Shown: positions 47,223-60,224 of the stretch, in pieces
How positions within the stretch are numbered: the first letter of the stretch is position 1
Layout of the letters: the number at the start of each line of letters is the position of its first letter
NCBI GenBank assembly: GCA_002104945.1
Contig: MCFH01000048.1
Location: 248,001-312,000, forward strand
DNA length: 64,000 nucleotides
Direction of reading: 5' to 3'
Source: Piromyces finnis
Taxonomy: Eukaryota; Neocallimastigomycota; Neocallimastigomycetes; Neocallimastigales; Neocallimastigaceae
Translations under genes and position numbers: made by a program
Notes under the pieces: model-generated
Database searches by the model: none
Told to the model about the DNA's origin: nothing
What the model saw: only the letters and a program-made list of their open reading frames with translations

Positions 47223-47683
47223 TGAGGGTTGGTGAGAATGTGTCTTTGTAGTCTATACCTTCTTCTTGTTTGTATCCACGAGCGACAAGTCTCGCTTTTC
47301 TTTTACTGATGTTTCCTTCGGAATCATATTTGTATTTGAATACCCATCTTGGTGAAATAAGGTTTGCACCCTTTGGAAGTTTGTTTATTCTTGTGTAGAC
47401 ATTTAAATCTTTCATGTTTTTTAATTCTTCTTTAACAGCTTTAAGCCATTCTGTTTTGTCGTGCATTTTATAAATGTCCTTGAGCCTCTTTGGTTCATTG
47501 TTTTTATTGAATTTACTGAATTCATCTGTTGCTAGATTTGCAAGAATGTCATTAATGTTAAATCTTTTTATTCTTTTTGAATTGTGAATATCATCTGTAC
47601 CTTTTCTCTTGGTTTTATTATTTATGTTATTAACATTGTTGTTATTATTAATGACATCATTATTTGAGTTATTTTTATTTTGT
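47222..47683 (-). pseudogene. Copia RT N-terminal fragment
   Basis: The frame is open from a stop near 47685. It encodes an Asn-rich linker, then the conserved copia RT start (EWLKAVKEEL...PRWVFKYKYD...KARLVARGYKQEEGIDYKDTFSPT). RT is cut directly after FSPT, so the catalytic YVDD-type motif and RNase H are absent. It is separated from the PR-IN ORF by an Asn-rich stretch with stops. Confidence 0.88.
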
Positions 47684-48071
47684 AAATTTTAATGTTGAGA
47701 TTATCATTATCATTTTTATTTATATTATTCCCTTCAATTTTATTTCCTTTATTTATGATGTTTACTTTATGTAATGAATTATAGTTTGATTTATTATTAT
47801 TTATATTTTTACTTATATCTTTATATGTATTATTATCTTGGTATTTGTTGGTGTTATTTTCAGTAATTGAGGAAGTGTTATTAAGATCATTTAAATTATT
47901 AAGATTGTCTTTACTTACCTCATTGTTTTTATAATTTTTATTTAATGTATTATCGATATTATTAGTGTTGTTAACATTATTTATAATTTGTTTATTTTCA
48001 TTTGGTTTATTTTTGGAAGTTTTTATATTTTGATGGATTTCTTTTAAGTTATTTAGAATGTAGTTATTTTT

Positions 48072-49946
48072 TTAATTGTAATTTTCTTTATCAATATGTT
48101 TGTTTATATTGTTTTGGTTGTTTAAAATGTTTTGATAATTTAAATAATTTTGATCAATTGAATTATGTAATTTATCTGATAAGATTTTATTCGATTGATT
48201 TAATTGGTTTAAATTATTATTTAAAATATTAAATTTATCATATAAATTATTAATTAAATTGGTTAAGGTATTATAATGGGTTGAGGAATTTGTATTATTA
48301 ATACTTGGGGTATTATTTAATACGTCATTAAAATTTTTAAAATTACTATTTAATTGTGTGTGGGGAATTGAATGGAAATGATCAATTTGAGGATTTTGAT
48401 ATTTATTTTTATTTAAAATATTAAAATTTGGTGTGTTATTTAAATTTAAATTATTTGAGGCGTCATAAAAATTATTATTAATATTATTAGAGTCATAATT
48501 TTGAGGATTTTCATTTGAAGAAAAATTTTGATTGTAATTAAAATTAAAGTTATTATTATAATCATCGTCTGTCCCCCCGACTTCAGAATAGGGTGTGAAG
48601 TTTAGAAAATCTGGAACAGAAGGTGGAGCAAGAGAATTACCTGGAGTATCTTCAAAGAATTCGACACATCTAGAAAGAATGATTTTATTATTTGTAGTGT
48701 CGTAAATACGATATGTAGTGGGGTTAGTATCGTAACCAAGAAAGATACCTGGAAGAGAAGATCCAGTGAACTTCTTACGAAATTGTTTAGGAACGAAGAA
48801 ATAAACTTTACAACCAAAGACTCTAAAATTGTTAAAGTCAACTTTATCCTCAAAGAGCACTTCGTAGGGGATATTGTTGTTGATACCTTTGTAAGGAATT
48901 CTGTTATGGATGTAGTTAGCTGTATTAACAGCATCTTCCCAAAATTTGTGGTTGAGTTTCGCGTCTTTGAGCATGGCAGAGGCGTTATAAATAAGAGTGT
49001 TGTGTAAACGTTTTGCTCTACCGTTTTGTTGTGGATTATATGGAATGGTAAATTGGTGAATAATACCATTTTGTTCGCAAAAAGAAGTAAAGTTGTTATT
49101 TGTGAACTCTGTGCCATTGTCGGTTTTTATGTACTTGATAGATTTATTAAAAATATTTTTTACTTTGTTATACCAACTAATAAAGGAAGGATAAACATCA
49201 CTTTTATTTTTAATGAATAAAACCCAGGCATATCTAGAGTGGTCATCTAGAATAGAAAGGAAGTATTTGTTGCCTTGAATTGAAGTATCAGGAGAGCTAA
49301 CAAGATCCATATGAATTAATTCAAAAGGTTCTTTAGCCTTTTGTTTATTAGGATGGTATGGCTTATTCTTAAGTTTTGAATGAGCACATATCTCACATTT
49401 ATCGGTTATTTTTATTTTGGATAGCTTATCTTTTAGAAGGTCTATATTGAAATGACCTAATCTCCTGTGCCATAAGTCAAAATCGCTATTTTTAATGTTT
49501 TTGACTAAATTGTCACAGTAAACATGTTGATAATTTTTGTTATTAAATTTAAAATTAATCATTTTGGTGGACATATTTAATCGAAAAGTATGTGATTTTC
49601 CAGATGGAATATTACATATTTTCTTTTTGTTATTTTCTAATATACTAACGTATCTAATATTTTTTAGTTTATAGAAAATAACTTTGTAGTTTTGATCAAT
49701 AAGTTGATCAATAGAAATTAGGTTTCTTTTAAATTCAGGAACGTAGAGTACATCATACAAGGTTAATTTTATATTATTAATATAACCTGTGAATGTACCA
49801 GTTTTCTTGGAGTAGAAACATTCACCATTTGCGACATTAATGCATATATTGCATTCAGATACATTATGTAAAATGCTAATGTCGTTGGTCATGTTGAAGG
49901 ATGCACCTGAATCTAAAGTCCAGCAGATAATTTTATTTTTATTCAC
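48072..49946 (-). pseudogene. Copia protease-integrase ORF with E-to-K change in the DDE triad
   Basis: A 624-codon ORF. Protease LDSGAS (D12) is near the start; the zinc-binding HHCC segment lies at about 160-187; the integrase core has D214 and D276, but the position 36 residues after D276 is Lys312 (NGRAKR) where the family has Glu (NGxAER-like). One G-to-A change explains it and should abolish strand transfer. A long Asn-rich tail (about 465-624) runs into a stop before RT. The frame is open upstream of the nominal GTG start and overlaps the end of gag in another frame. Confidence 0.88.
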
Positions 49947-49947
49947 A

Positions 49948-50928
49948 TTAACACCTCGGTTTGTGAGTAGATAAGTTGGATTCTAGTCCAAACTCTGATT
50001 CATAGTCACTTGAAAAATTTTCTTCTAAACAAGAACTTTGAGAATAAGTTTCTTCTTTATTATTTGTTGTATTATCTGCAAAAGTTTTATATCTTTTATT
50101 TTTATATTTTCTATTTTTATTATTAAAATTTTTGTTGTTCTTTTTATTTTTCCAGCAATCCCTAGCTATGTGGCCAGCCTTGTGGCAGATATGGCATTTT
50201 TTGATAGTACGGTTATTTTTGTTGATATTTTTGGTTTCCGTACTATACCCAACATTTTTATTTTTGTATTGTTGGTCGTCTAGTATTTTTAGAAATTGCA
50301 ATCTTGGGACGGTACTTTCCATATGCTTCTTGCATTTGTCCCAGTTATTCTGATATATGATTATACTGGAGAAAATAATCACATCAGTAGGTAATGATTT
50401 ATAGAGAAAATTAAAATTTTCATCATTTGATTTTGGTTCACCTAAGCTTTCTAGTTCGTTAAATATGTTTTCCATGTTGGAAATGTGCATGGAAATGTCG
50501 TCGTTTGACCTGAACTTAATTTCGTTTAATTCCTTGAGAAGGAAAGCCTTTCTTTCATGGTCGCCCTTGTTGTATGTGTTCTTTAGTAGCTTCCATATTT
50601 CGAATGCAGTATTTTTAGAAAAGTCCACCTTATTATGAACTTCTTTATTTATATTGTGACTGAGAAATAATCTAGTTCTTGTGTCTTCTGAGATCATGTC
50701 CTCAGTCACGTCACTGCTATAGTACATAAGTGGATTTTCTTCCACCTGTATATGATTTTTCAGGTCAACTTCTTTTATATCAGATTTCTTTATTTTCTTC
50801 AGTTTTTCGGAGCTAATGTACTGGTAGAGTTTATGGGTCTTTAAAATCATCTTCATGTCTTCTGCCCATATCTTGTAGTTAGCACCAGTGAGCTCTTCTT
50901 TAGTATTCATAAAATTTTTGTTGTCCAT
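49948..50928 (-). CDS. Copia Gag
   Basis: A 326-residue Gag: N-terminal LTGANYKIW motif (about 13-21) typical of copia Gag, the UBN2-type core, then a CCHC zinc knuckle CHICHKAGHIARDC (C245, C248, H253, C258) and a basic Lys/Asn-rich tail. It ends 2 nt before the nominal pol start, with the pol frame overlapping its last codons, so Gag-Pol expression would need a frameshift. Confidence 0.9.
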   Translation of the reverse strand: MDNKNFMNTKEELTGANYKIWAEDMKMILKTHKLYQYISSEKLKKIKKSDIKEVDLKNHIQVEENPLMYYSSDVTEDMISEDTRTRLFLSHNINKEVHNKVDFSKNTAFEIWKLLKNTYNKGDHERKAFLLKELNEIKFRSNDDISMHISNMENIFNELESLGEPKSNDENFNFLYKSLPTDVIIFSSIIIYQNNWDKCKKHMESTVPRLQFLKILDDQQYKNKNVGYSTETKNINKNNRTIKKCHICHKAGHIARDCWKNKKNNKNFNNKNRKYKNKRYKTFADNTTNNKEETYSQSSCLEENFSSDYESEFGLESNLSTHKPRC

Positions 50929-51371
50929 CTTAAAATACGTTTTTTTATTTTGAATTTATTATTTTTTTTTTTTAAAATTTTTTTAAAATTTTAAAATTTA
51001 AAATTTCAATTTGAAATCTTGAAATTATACTTTTTTTTTAAATCCTTTTAGTTAGGAAGTATTGTGTTTTTTTTTTTTTTTAGTATTTACTTATTACTTA
51101 ATTTGCAACACTGAGAATCTTACTGAGACTCTTAATCTGTTAAATATTATTTGACACTAACTTCAATGATTGTGATCTACTTCACAATTTTAATTATATC
51201 TTTATTATATTATAACAATAGAGTATATTAATTAATTGTATTAATTAATTACATTATATTTCAGTACATTTACATAATATAAATACATTATTTACTACAA
51301 TAATATTATATTATTACAAGCCACATATAATCATTTTATATTTAATTTCAATATGAACTTTATTTCTAACA
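50929..51371 (-). repeat. Copia leader and tentative 5' LTR
   Basis: T-rich leader followed by a possible LTR (about 51104-51371) with TG...CA ends on the minus strand. No second copy is in the window to confirm it. Confidence 0.35.
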
Positions 51372-51800
51372 GTTTATAGCTAAATAAGGACATAATTAAC
51401 CAACTAATATAAATTTATTATATGATGTAGTTGACTAGTTAATATATGATAAAAAATGTTACATGTAAAATATATTAAAAATTTATTAATTATAAATTAA
51501 AAATTTTTCTATTCAAATATTAAGAGATTATTCATAATATATATTAAGGATTTAATTAATATATGTTACAATGAATGATCCATATATTATGAATGAAATC
51601 AATTTAAATCCTTAGCTATCCAAAATCATTAAATTTCAAATAATGGATAGTGGGAAAAAGTACGAGGATTTTTGAGAAAAATTTTAAGAATTGAAAAATT
51701 AAAAATAAATTAAATGAATAAAAATTAAAATTAAATAAATTTTTATTTTTATAACTATTCAAGTGTTTTGTGATATCTTATTTGAACCGTAGCATTTTAT
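51372..51800. other. Hairpin-rich AT stretch, possibly an LTR
   Basis: It contains hairpins CTATCCA/TGGATAG and AAGGATTTAA/TTAAATCCTT and ends GAACCGTAGCA, similar to the end of unit O at 1851. LTR origin likely but boundaries unknown. Confidence 0.4.
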
Positions 51801-51848
51801 TACGAAGAAAATATTATCTTAATTCTATAAATGAATATAGAAAGTGAT
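51801..51848 (+). repeat. LTR, family E, start fragment
   Basis: First roughly 50 bp of family E (ACGAAGAAAATATTATC...GAAAGTGAT), then unrelated sequence. Confidence 0.6.
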
Positions 51849-52311
51849 TTGTCATGAATAATGTACTATTAATTATTTAGACTCTTATAATAAAAATGAA
51901 TAAGTATAATTCACTAGATAATAATCTGAATATTACTATTAATTCCTACCTTAAATCTAATAATAATATTATTTATCTATCTAGTATTATCACTTATGCC
52001 TATTTTTTTATTATTATTTCTTATTATCTTTGTTTATATCCCCCTCTTTTAATATTTATTAATTCTCTTTTATTAAACACTCTTTGTTGTAATTAAGGTT
52101 TTTAGTCTTTTTAATTAATTTTATTTATAATTTTTATTTTAGTTATTTCTATAAGCATTATTAATTAAATCAATAATTGTTTGCTTATTAATTTATATAT
52201 TAAATTTTTATTAAACCTAAAATATTTAAAGTAGAATTATTATTAGTAAATTAAAAGGTTAAATTGAAATTCCTATGTTCTTGCATTTTTCTGAATCAGT
52301 CGTACCAGAAA
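51849..52311. other. AT-rich stretch without recognised feature
   Basis: No convincing gene; a 66-codon ORF at 51896-52096 has no recognisable motif and looks like a chance ORF. Confidence 0.5.
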
Positions 52312-52933
52312 TGATAAATAATAATTATAAATATATTATAAATTTGATATTAGTAGAATACTTTATTATAAAAATAATTATTAAATAATTTTATATAGTT
52401 TATTATAAAAATATAATTTACATAAAATCAAATATTTTATAAATTTATATATTTGATTGGGTTAAATTATAAAAATAATTTTTATTATAAAGAATAATAA
52501 TAATTTTTAGTAGAAAATGAGAAGACTTAGATTACTAATAATAAGTTAAATTTTAATAATAGTTGATATAATTAATTAAATAATACATAATAATATTTAA
52601 AAGACAAAAATAAGTTTTTATATAATAAAATTTATTGTTAAAAAGAGTGTAAAAACAATAAATAAAAGAAAATATAAAAACGAAATTAAACTTGTCTAAT
52701 TTGTAATTATTGTGTTAATAATAAATAATATTTTATAGAGTAAATCTGGTGTTATTATTCTATATAAATATTATTAAAATAATAAAACTATTAAAATTAT
52801 AAAACAAATTAAATATATTAAATAAAACTAGTAGATATTGTTAAAGCTCGTACAATAACTGTCGAGATAAAACAATATAAGATAACAGAAGAAGTAGTTG
52901 AAAAGTTGCAATATAACTACCAATCCGTTATCA
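52312..52933 (-). repeat. LTR, family K, full length
   Basis: A 622-bp reverse copy (TGATAAATAATAA...CCGTTATCA). No matching duplication is left. Confidence 0.8.
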
Positions 52934-52938
52934 TTTTT

Positions 52939-53763
52939 TGTAATAATTATTGTTATATATATTATATAATAATAATTATTATCTACAATTTAATAATAAT
53001 TAGTATTATTAAACTGAGAAGTTAAAAAAAAATTTTATATTTATCTGAAATAAGAGTTTATTATAAGGAAATATAATAAACAACACAAAACCTTAATGTT
53101 ATTTAATTTAAAATGTTTTATTAAGATTGTTTTTTAATAAAGGTTATTTATTATAATAGTTCTTATAATAATAACTCTGGATTTTTTAGTGGAATTCCAG
53201 AGTTCTTTTATTTATAATTTTTTAATAATTTAAAGTTTAATAAAGAATTTCTAATCTTAACAAATAATCTTTTTAGGAAAAGACTAGAAGAAAAACCTAA
53301 AAAGATATTCGATTGATAACTAATATATCAATCATCGTAATATTAAGTAAAACCGAATAAAATTCGGAAAAACCTTAATATCCGATTGTCTTAATATTTA
53401 GTTATATCTTCTAGTTGTTTCTATAAGTTATTTCAAGATACGATACATACACATAAATACAAACGTAAAATAAAATACCTGATGTTTCTTATAAAATGTA
53501 ATACAAAAATTATTAATTAATAAAATAAATGAATGTTTACTATTATTTTAAATAAATTACTAAATTAAATAAATAATTAATTAATATAATAATTAAATAA
53601 ATTTTAAATTAAGTAAATGAATAATTAATATTAATATAAATAAATATTTATAGTAATTTAAATGAATGTATGCTAATAATTTAAATAATTAATTAATTTA
53701 ATAATTAGAAAAATAATTAAATAAGAATTAATAATTATTAATAAATAATTATTAATTCTTACA
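52939..53763 (-). repeat. Solo LTR, family F'
   Basis: An 825-bp copy (TGTAATAATTATTG...AATTCTTACA in this orientation) with a TTTTT duplication. It carries the hairpin module at about 53150-53400 with compensatory changes relative to F. Confidence 0.82.
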
Positions 53764-53767
53764 TTTT

Positions 53768-54853
53768 TGATACGCTACTCCCATAAAAACATAATAAAAA
53801 CTAGCTAAATAAACACGACTTAACCCATAGTAACTATAATAAAAATAAATGATAATAACCCTTAAAAATGAATGAATAATAATTTTATGAAAATATAACC
53901 CTTTTTTTTAAATAAATAATATTCTCTTTATTATATAATAAATCCTGAGTAAAAAACGACGTAATAGTGATAATAATAAAATAAATTATTAAATAAAATA
54001 AAACGACTTAACCCAATAATGTATTAAAATAAAATAATAATGAATAAATAAAAATGAATAAATAAACTAAAAACAAAATGGTATACATCAAATTATTAAT
54101 TCTAGTGTTTTATCCAAGTGTTCTTTAGAAATTCTTTTAAACTTATAAATTAATAAATAGCTAATTGAGTAATTATTACTAAAAATGATAAACTTAAAAC
54201 CTGGGAATAGAATAATAATAACAATCCTAAAGATAAAATACAGAACTCTTTTATGTTTCTGTATAAAATGTGTGCTTATAATAATTGATACTTTTAATAT
54301 TTTAATTTTGTCTTAATTTCATTTTAATTTCATTTTAATTTTATTTTAATATTATTTTAATTTTAAATTTTAATTATTTTATTCAAGGTATTATACATTT
54401 AATGATAGTCAATGATAATTTATAATAGTTTTTCTAAATTTAAACATTTTGAAGTAATAAGAAAATCAAATAAGTAATATTCTATAATATTTTATAATAC
54501 TAAGACATAATTTTAATTTATTCTTTTAATTTTAATAAATAATAACAATAGTAATAATAATATTTAATAGTTAAAAATAATAATACATGTAATAAATGAA
54601 AATGTATAAAAGGAAGATAAAATTCTTCTTTATAAAAATCAGACAATAAACAGATAATAAATAAATTATAAAATATAATAAAGATTTAATTTAAAACATA
54701 ATAAGAGTTTATTTTCGAGTTTTGAGTGATTTATTTGTTAATTATAAAACATATTTTATTTTATTTTAAATTTATTGTTTCATCATAATAATATAGAATT
54801 TATTATTTATTAAAAACATTATATTATTCACAAATATATCGGTCAACGCATCA
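53768..54853 (-). repeat. Solo LTR, family M
   Basis: A 1086-bp reverse copy (TGATACGC...ACGCATCA) with a 4-bp TTTT duplication. Confidence 0.83.
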
Positions 54854-54858
54854 TTTTA

Positions 54859-55372
54859 ATACGAAGAAAATATTATCTTAATTCTATAAATGAATATAGA
54901 AAGTGATAATATTTGTATCTAAAATTTAATAAATAAAAATAAATAAGAAAGTAAAAATAGAATAAATGATTTTTATACTTGTCCATTTGCAAGTCTTTGT
55001 TAGTTTAAAATATAAAATTATTTTATTTAATTATAAAGTTTTAATATTTAATAACTCTTGTATTATTAAATATATATATGTTATGGTTTAATACATCTTG
55101 AATGTATGTAAATATAATCACAACTATTATTTTAATAAAATTTAATATTATTATCTAATTTTACTGGATTATTAGGAACAATTTTAAAAAGAACATTTTC
55201 CTATTACTATTTATACAAAATTATTATTTTAAAGTATAACTATAAACAAATATAAACTATTTAATTTAAAAATAAATAAACAATTAAATAAACAAAAGTT
55301 TACATTTATAATTTATAATTTAATAATTTTATACAAATTAATTATTTTAATTTTTAACTATCTGTGTTTTAA

Positions 55373-55454
<82 letters not shown>

Positions 55455-55483
55455 TTATAATTTATAAATTTAATTATTTATCA
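54859..55483 (+). repeat. LTR, family E
   Basis: Family E copy from AATACGAAG to TTATTTATCA with a roughly 80-bp (ATT)n array at 55372-55452. Confidence 0.8.
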
Positions 55484-55886
55484 ATTTGATAAAGTGTAAA
55501 ATATAAATATTTAATTAAATTTTAAAAATGTAAAATATAAACAACTTTTGTTTATAAACAAACTTAAATGTAATTATTTATTATAAATAGAAATAGAAAA
55601 TATTATTTTTAAAGATTGTTATTAATTAGCCAGGAAAATTAGAATATTTTAATAATAAAATAATAAATTAATATATTTTTTTTATAATACATAGCGAGAT
55701 GTATTATACATTTATTTTAAATAAATAAACTAATATTATAAAACAAGATGTTTTTAAAACTTTAAATTATATTTAATAATTATATAAACTTGTAGAATGA
55801 GCAAGTAAAAATAAATCATTCAAATACACATAAATATACCACTTTCTAATTTTATTTAGAATTAAGGTATATTTAAACTTGTGTCA
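55484..55886 (-). repeat. LTR, family I, truncated
   Basis: Reverse copy ending AACTTGTGTCA; its other end is cut at the border with LTR-E. Confidence 0.75.
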
Positions 55887-55893
55887 TTTGTTG

Positions 55894-56619
55894 TGTAATA
55901 ATTCTACTATATGTTATTATATAATAGAATTATTAGCTACAACGTATTAATAAATTAATATTAATAAATTGAGAATAAAAGAAAAAATAAAATATCAGTA
56001 CTTATCTTTAGTGCGAGTTTATTATAAGAACGAAGTTGAAATAAATTTACACTTTAATTTAATATGTTTTATTATAATTAATTTTTTAATAAAATAAAAT
56101 TAAAAATACTTTATTATTATAATTTGTTTCTTATAATAATAACTCTTGATTTCTTAAAGAAAGAATCAAGAGTCTTATTTATATTATTTATTAAATTTAA
56201 AGTTAGATTAAAATTTTATCTAATCTTAAAAAATAAATATTTTGTTTAGGAAAAGATTAGAAGAAAAACCTAAACAAAATTCGATCAATATGTATAGAAT
56301 ATTGATCATCGTATATTTTAAGTAAAACCAATTATTTAATTTAAAAATAGGAAAAAAACCTTCAAATATCGATTCCTAAACATTAATTAAGTATTTTAAA
56401 ATAAATAAATAAATATAATTAATAAAAATATTAAAGTTAAATAAAAGTTATTAATTAAATAACTAATTAAATAAATATAATTAATAAAAATTAAATAAAG
56501 TAATTAATTAATGATTATTAATTATTAATTTAACTAAGAAATATTAATTATTATGTATTAAATAATTATTATGTATTAAGTGATTATTACGTATTAAATA
56601 ATTATTATTTCTTATAACA
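55894..56619 (-). repeat. LTR, family F, diverged
   Basis: It begins TGTAATAATTCTAC and ends near TTCTTATAACA. The hairpin module is at about 56140-56380. No matching duplication. Confidence 0.75.
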
Positions 56620-56620
56620 A

Positions 56621-56935
56621 TGACACAAGTTTAAATATACCTTAATTCTAAATAAAATTAGAAAGTGGTATAATTGTGTGTAATTGAATGATTTATTTTT
56701 ACTTGCTCATTCTACAAGTTTATATAATTATTAAATATAATTTAAAGTTTTAAAAACATCTTGTTTTATAATATTAGTTTATTTATTTAAAATAAATGTA
56801 TAATACATCTCGCTATGTATTATAAAAAAAAATATATTAATTTATTATTTTATTATTAAAATATTCTAATTTTCCTGGCTAATCAATAACAGTTTTTAAA
56901 ATAATATTTTCTATTTCTATTTATAATAAATAATT
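56621..56935 (+). repeat. LTR, family I, joined to LTR-E
   Basis: Family I start through the TCCTGGCTAAT motif, switching near 56935 to reverse family E in the shared AATAAATAATTA sequence; probably a recombination joint. Confidence 0.65.
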
Positions 56936-57717
<782 letters not shown>

Positions 57718-57722
57718 TAAAA

Positions 57723-57893
57723 TGATAACGGATTGGTAGTTATATTACAACTTTTTAAACTACTTCTTCTGTTACCTTATATTGTTTTATCTCGACAGCT
57801 ATTATACGAGTTTTAACAATATCTACTTGTTTTATTAATTTATTTTATTTTACTTTATAATATTTATAGTTTTATTATTTAATAATATAAAAA
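57723..57893 (+). repeat. LTR, family K, 5' fragment
   Basis: First roughly 170 bp of family K (TGATAACGGATTGG...). Confidence 0.7.
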
Positions 57894-58013
57894 TGATGCG
57901 TTATAAAATAAAATATTATAATGCTTTTATTTATTTTGAGGTTGTGGTAATAAGGAATTATGCTGAAATAATATATTCCAGTTATTAATAATTATAAGAT
58001 ATAGTTATTTATT

Positions 58014-58051
<38 letters not shown>

Positions 58052-58550
58052 AACAAAATAAGCCTTTTATTATTATTAAATATTTATCTTTATTTATTAA
58101 AATATATTATAATTAGTATTTATTCATTTATTTATTATTAATAATACATTTTTAAATAATTATCTTCCTTATACAAATAAACTATTCATTCAATAATAAT
58201 ATTACTAACTAAAAATATTACTAAAATTCTTCTCACTTATTATTTTATTATATCTTATTACCTTTGGAACTTAATTATAAAATCAAGAACATCATTTTAA
58301 TTATTTAATTATTAATTATATTTATATTAGTACATAATCAATAAATTTATTTAAAAGTAAAAAAGGAAAAAAAAAAAAGGCAAAATAAGATAAAAAAAAA
58401 ATCAATTTCAAAAGATTAAATTTTTTTTTATTAATTTTATATTAATTAATTTCATTATTAATTAAAGTTATTATTAATTTATTATTATCTTAACCCTTAT
58501 GCGAATTGACCTAGAGTTTATGCCAAAAATAATATTTTCTGTTCGCCACA
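57894..58550. repeat. LTR-like unit, family Q
   Basis: Unit starting TGATGCGTTA and ending TTCGCCACA; partial relative at 28180-28604. Contains an (ATT)n tract and A-rich runs near 58360-58400. Confidence 0.5.
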
Positions 58551-58554
58551 CAAA

Positions 58555-59049
58555 TGACACACGTTCAAATATACCTTAATTCTAAATAAGCTTAGAAAGT
58601 GGTATATTTGTGTGTAATTGAATGATTTATTTTTACTTGCTCATTCTACAAGTTTATATAATTATTAAATATAATTTAAAGTTTTAAAAACACATCTTGT
58701 TTTATAATATTAGTTTATTTATTTAAAATAAATGTATAATACATCTCGCTATGTATTATAAAAAAAATATATATTAATTTATTATAATTTTAAAATATTC
58801 TAATTTTCCTGGCTAATTAGTAACAATCTTTAAAAATAATATTTTCTATTTCTATTTATAATAAATAATTACATTTAAGTTTGTTTATAAACAAAAGTTG
58901 TTTATATTTTACATTTTTAAAATTTAATTAAACATTTATATTTTATATTATTTTGATTATTTACTATTATTTTAATTTATATTAAGTTTATATAATCTTA
59001 AAATCAGCTATTCTATTAATTCATTATTTATAAATTTCATTCTTTATCA
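58555..59049 (+). repeat. Solo LTR, family I, next to tRNA-Ser
   Basis: Complete TGACAC...TTATCA unit with a 4-bp CAAA duplication; its end is 15 bp upstream of tRNA-Ser. Confidence 0.87.
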
Positions 59050-59064
59050 CAAAAAAAAGTGTAA

Positions 59065-59146
59065 GTCACTTTGGCGGAGTGGTTAACGCGGTGGCCTGCT
59101 AAGCCATTTCCCTTTGGGAGCGCAGGTTCGAGTCCTGCAGGTGACG
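59065..59146 (+). tRNA. trnS(GCT): tRNA-Ser(GCT), second copy
   Basis: 82 nt, same sequence as 22578-22659, anticodon GCT; no tRNA-Met follows here. Confidence 0.95.
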
Positions 59147-59810
<664 letters not shown>

Positions 59811-59814
59811 ATTG

Positions 59815-59938
59815 TATTTAACTTCCAATCGGGACTCCGAGTCAAAAATCAAAAATATGATCTCCATTGATTACTCTAGCCCTCCTGGCCTGTCTTACTG
59901 TTTCTTCAGCATTGATGTTCTTAATTCATCAGACAAAT
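59815..59938 (-). pseudogene. GC-richer relic, possibly coding
   Basis: About 120 bp clearly richer in G+C than its surroundings. One minus-strand frame reads INAEETVRQARRARVINGDH before stops. It may be a downstream piece of the relic at 60225-60770. No family recognised. Confidence 0.3.
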
Positions 59939-60224
59939 GATATAGAATAACAATAATTTTAACAATTTTTAATTTTTTTAGACTAGGAAGAGAATACACT
60001 TTTTTCTTGTATTTATTTATTTAATTTGAGATATTACATTATATTAGGTGATAATACATATTGATATAATAAGTAATAATAAATAAAAATAATAAAATAT
60101 AAATCTAAAAAAAGAGATAAAAATTTAATTAAAATTTGCATAAAAGTTCAATGAACTCTGCAATTCGTATTGTGTGGGATTGATCCCTATCTAATAAATT
60201 AAATGAAATAAAAAAGAGAAGTAA

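Larger units (their letters stand above)
47222..51371 (-). mobile_element. Truncated Ty1/copia retrotransposon
   Basis: A minus-strand copia-type element with gag, protease, integrase and the first part of RT in the order typical of Pseudoviridae. It is cut within RT at about 47222. A 5' LTR may cover about 51104-51371 (TGTTAGAAAT...GTTGCA on the minus strand), but no second LTR or tRNA-complementary PBS was found, so the right boundary is tentative. Confidence 0.8.

Noticed and set aside
48002-50353. Plus-strand and alternative-frame ORFs over the copia element
   Set aside because: Shadows of the copia gag and pol frames, dominated by Phe/Leu runs opposite Asn/Lys codons.
51104-51371. Definite copia LTR
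   Set aside because: Only one copy in the window and no PBS; kept as tentative only.
51896-52096. 66-codon hydrophobic ORF
   Set aside because: AT-rich chance ORF without motif, homologous partner or regulatory context in the window.
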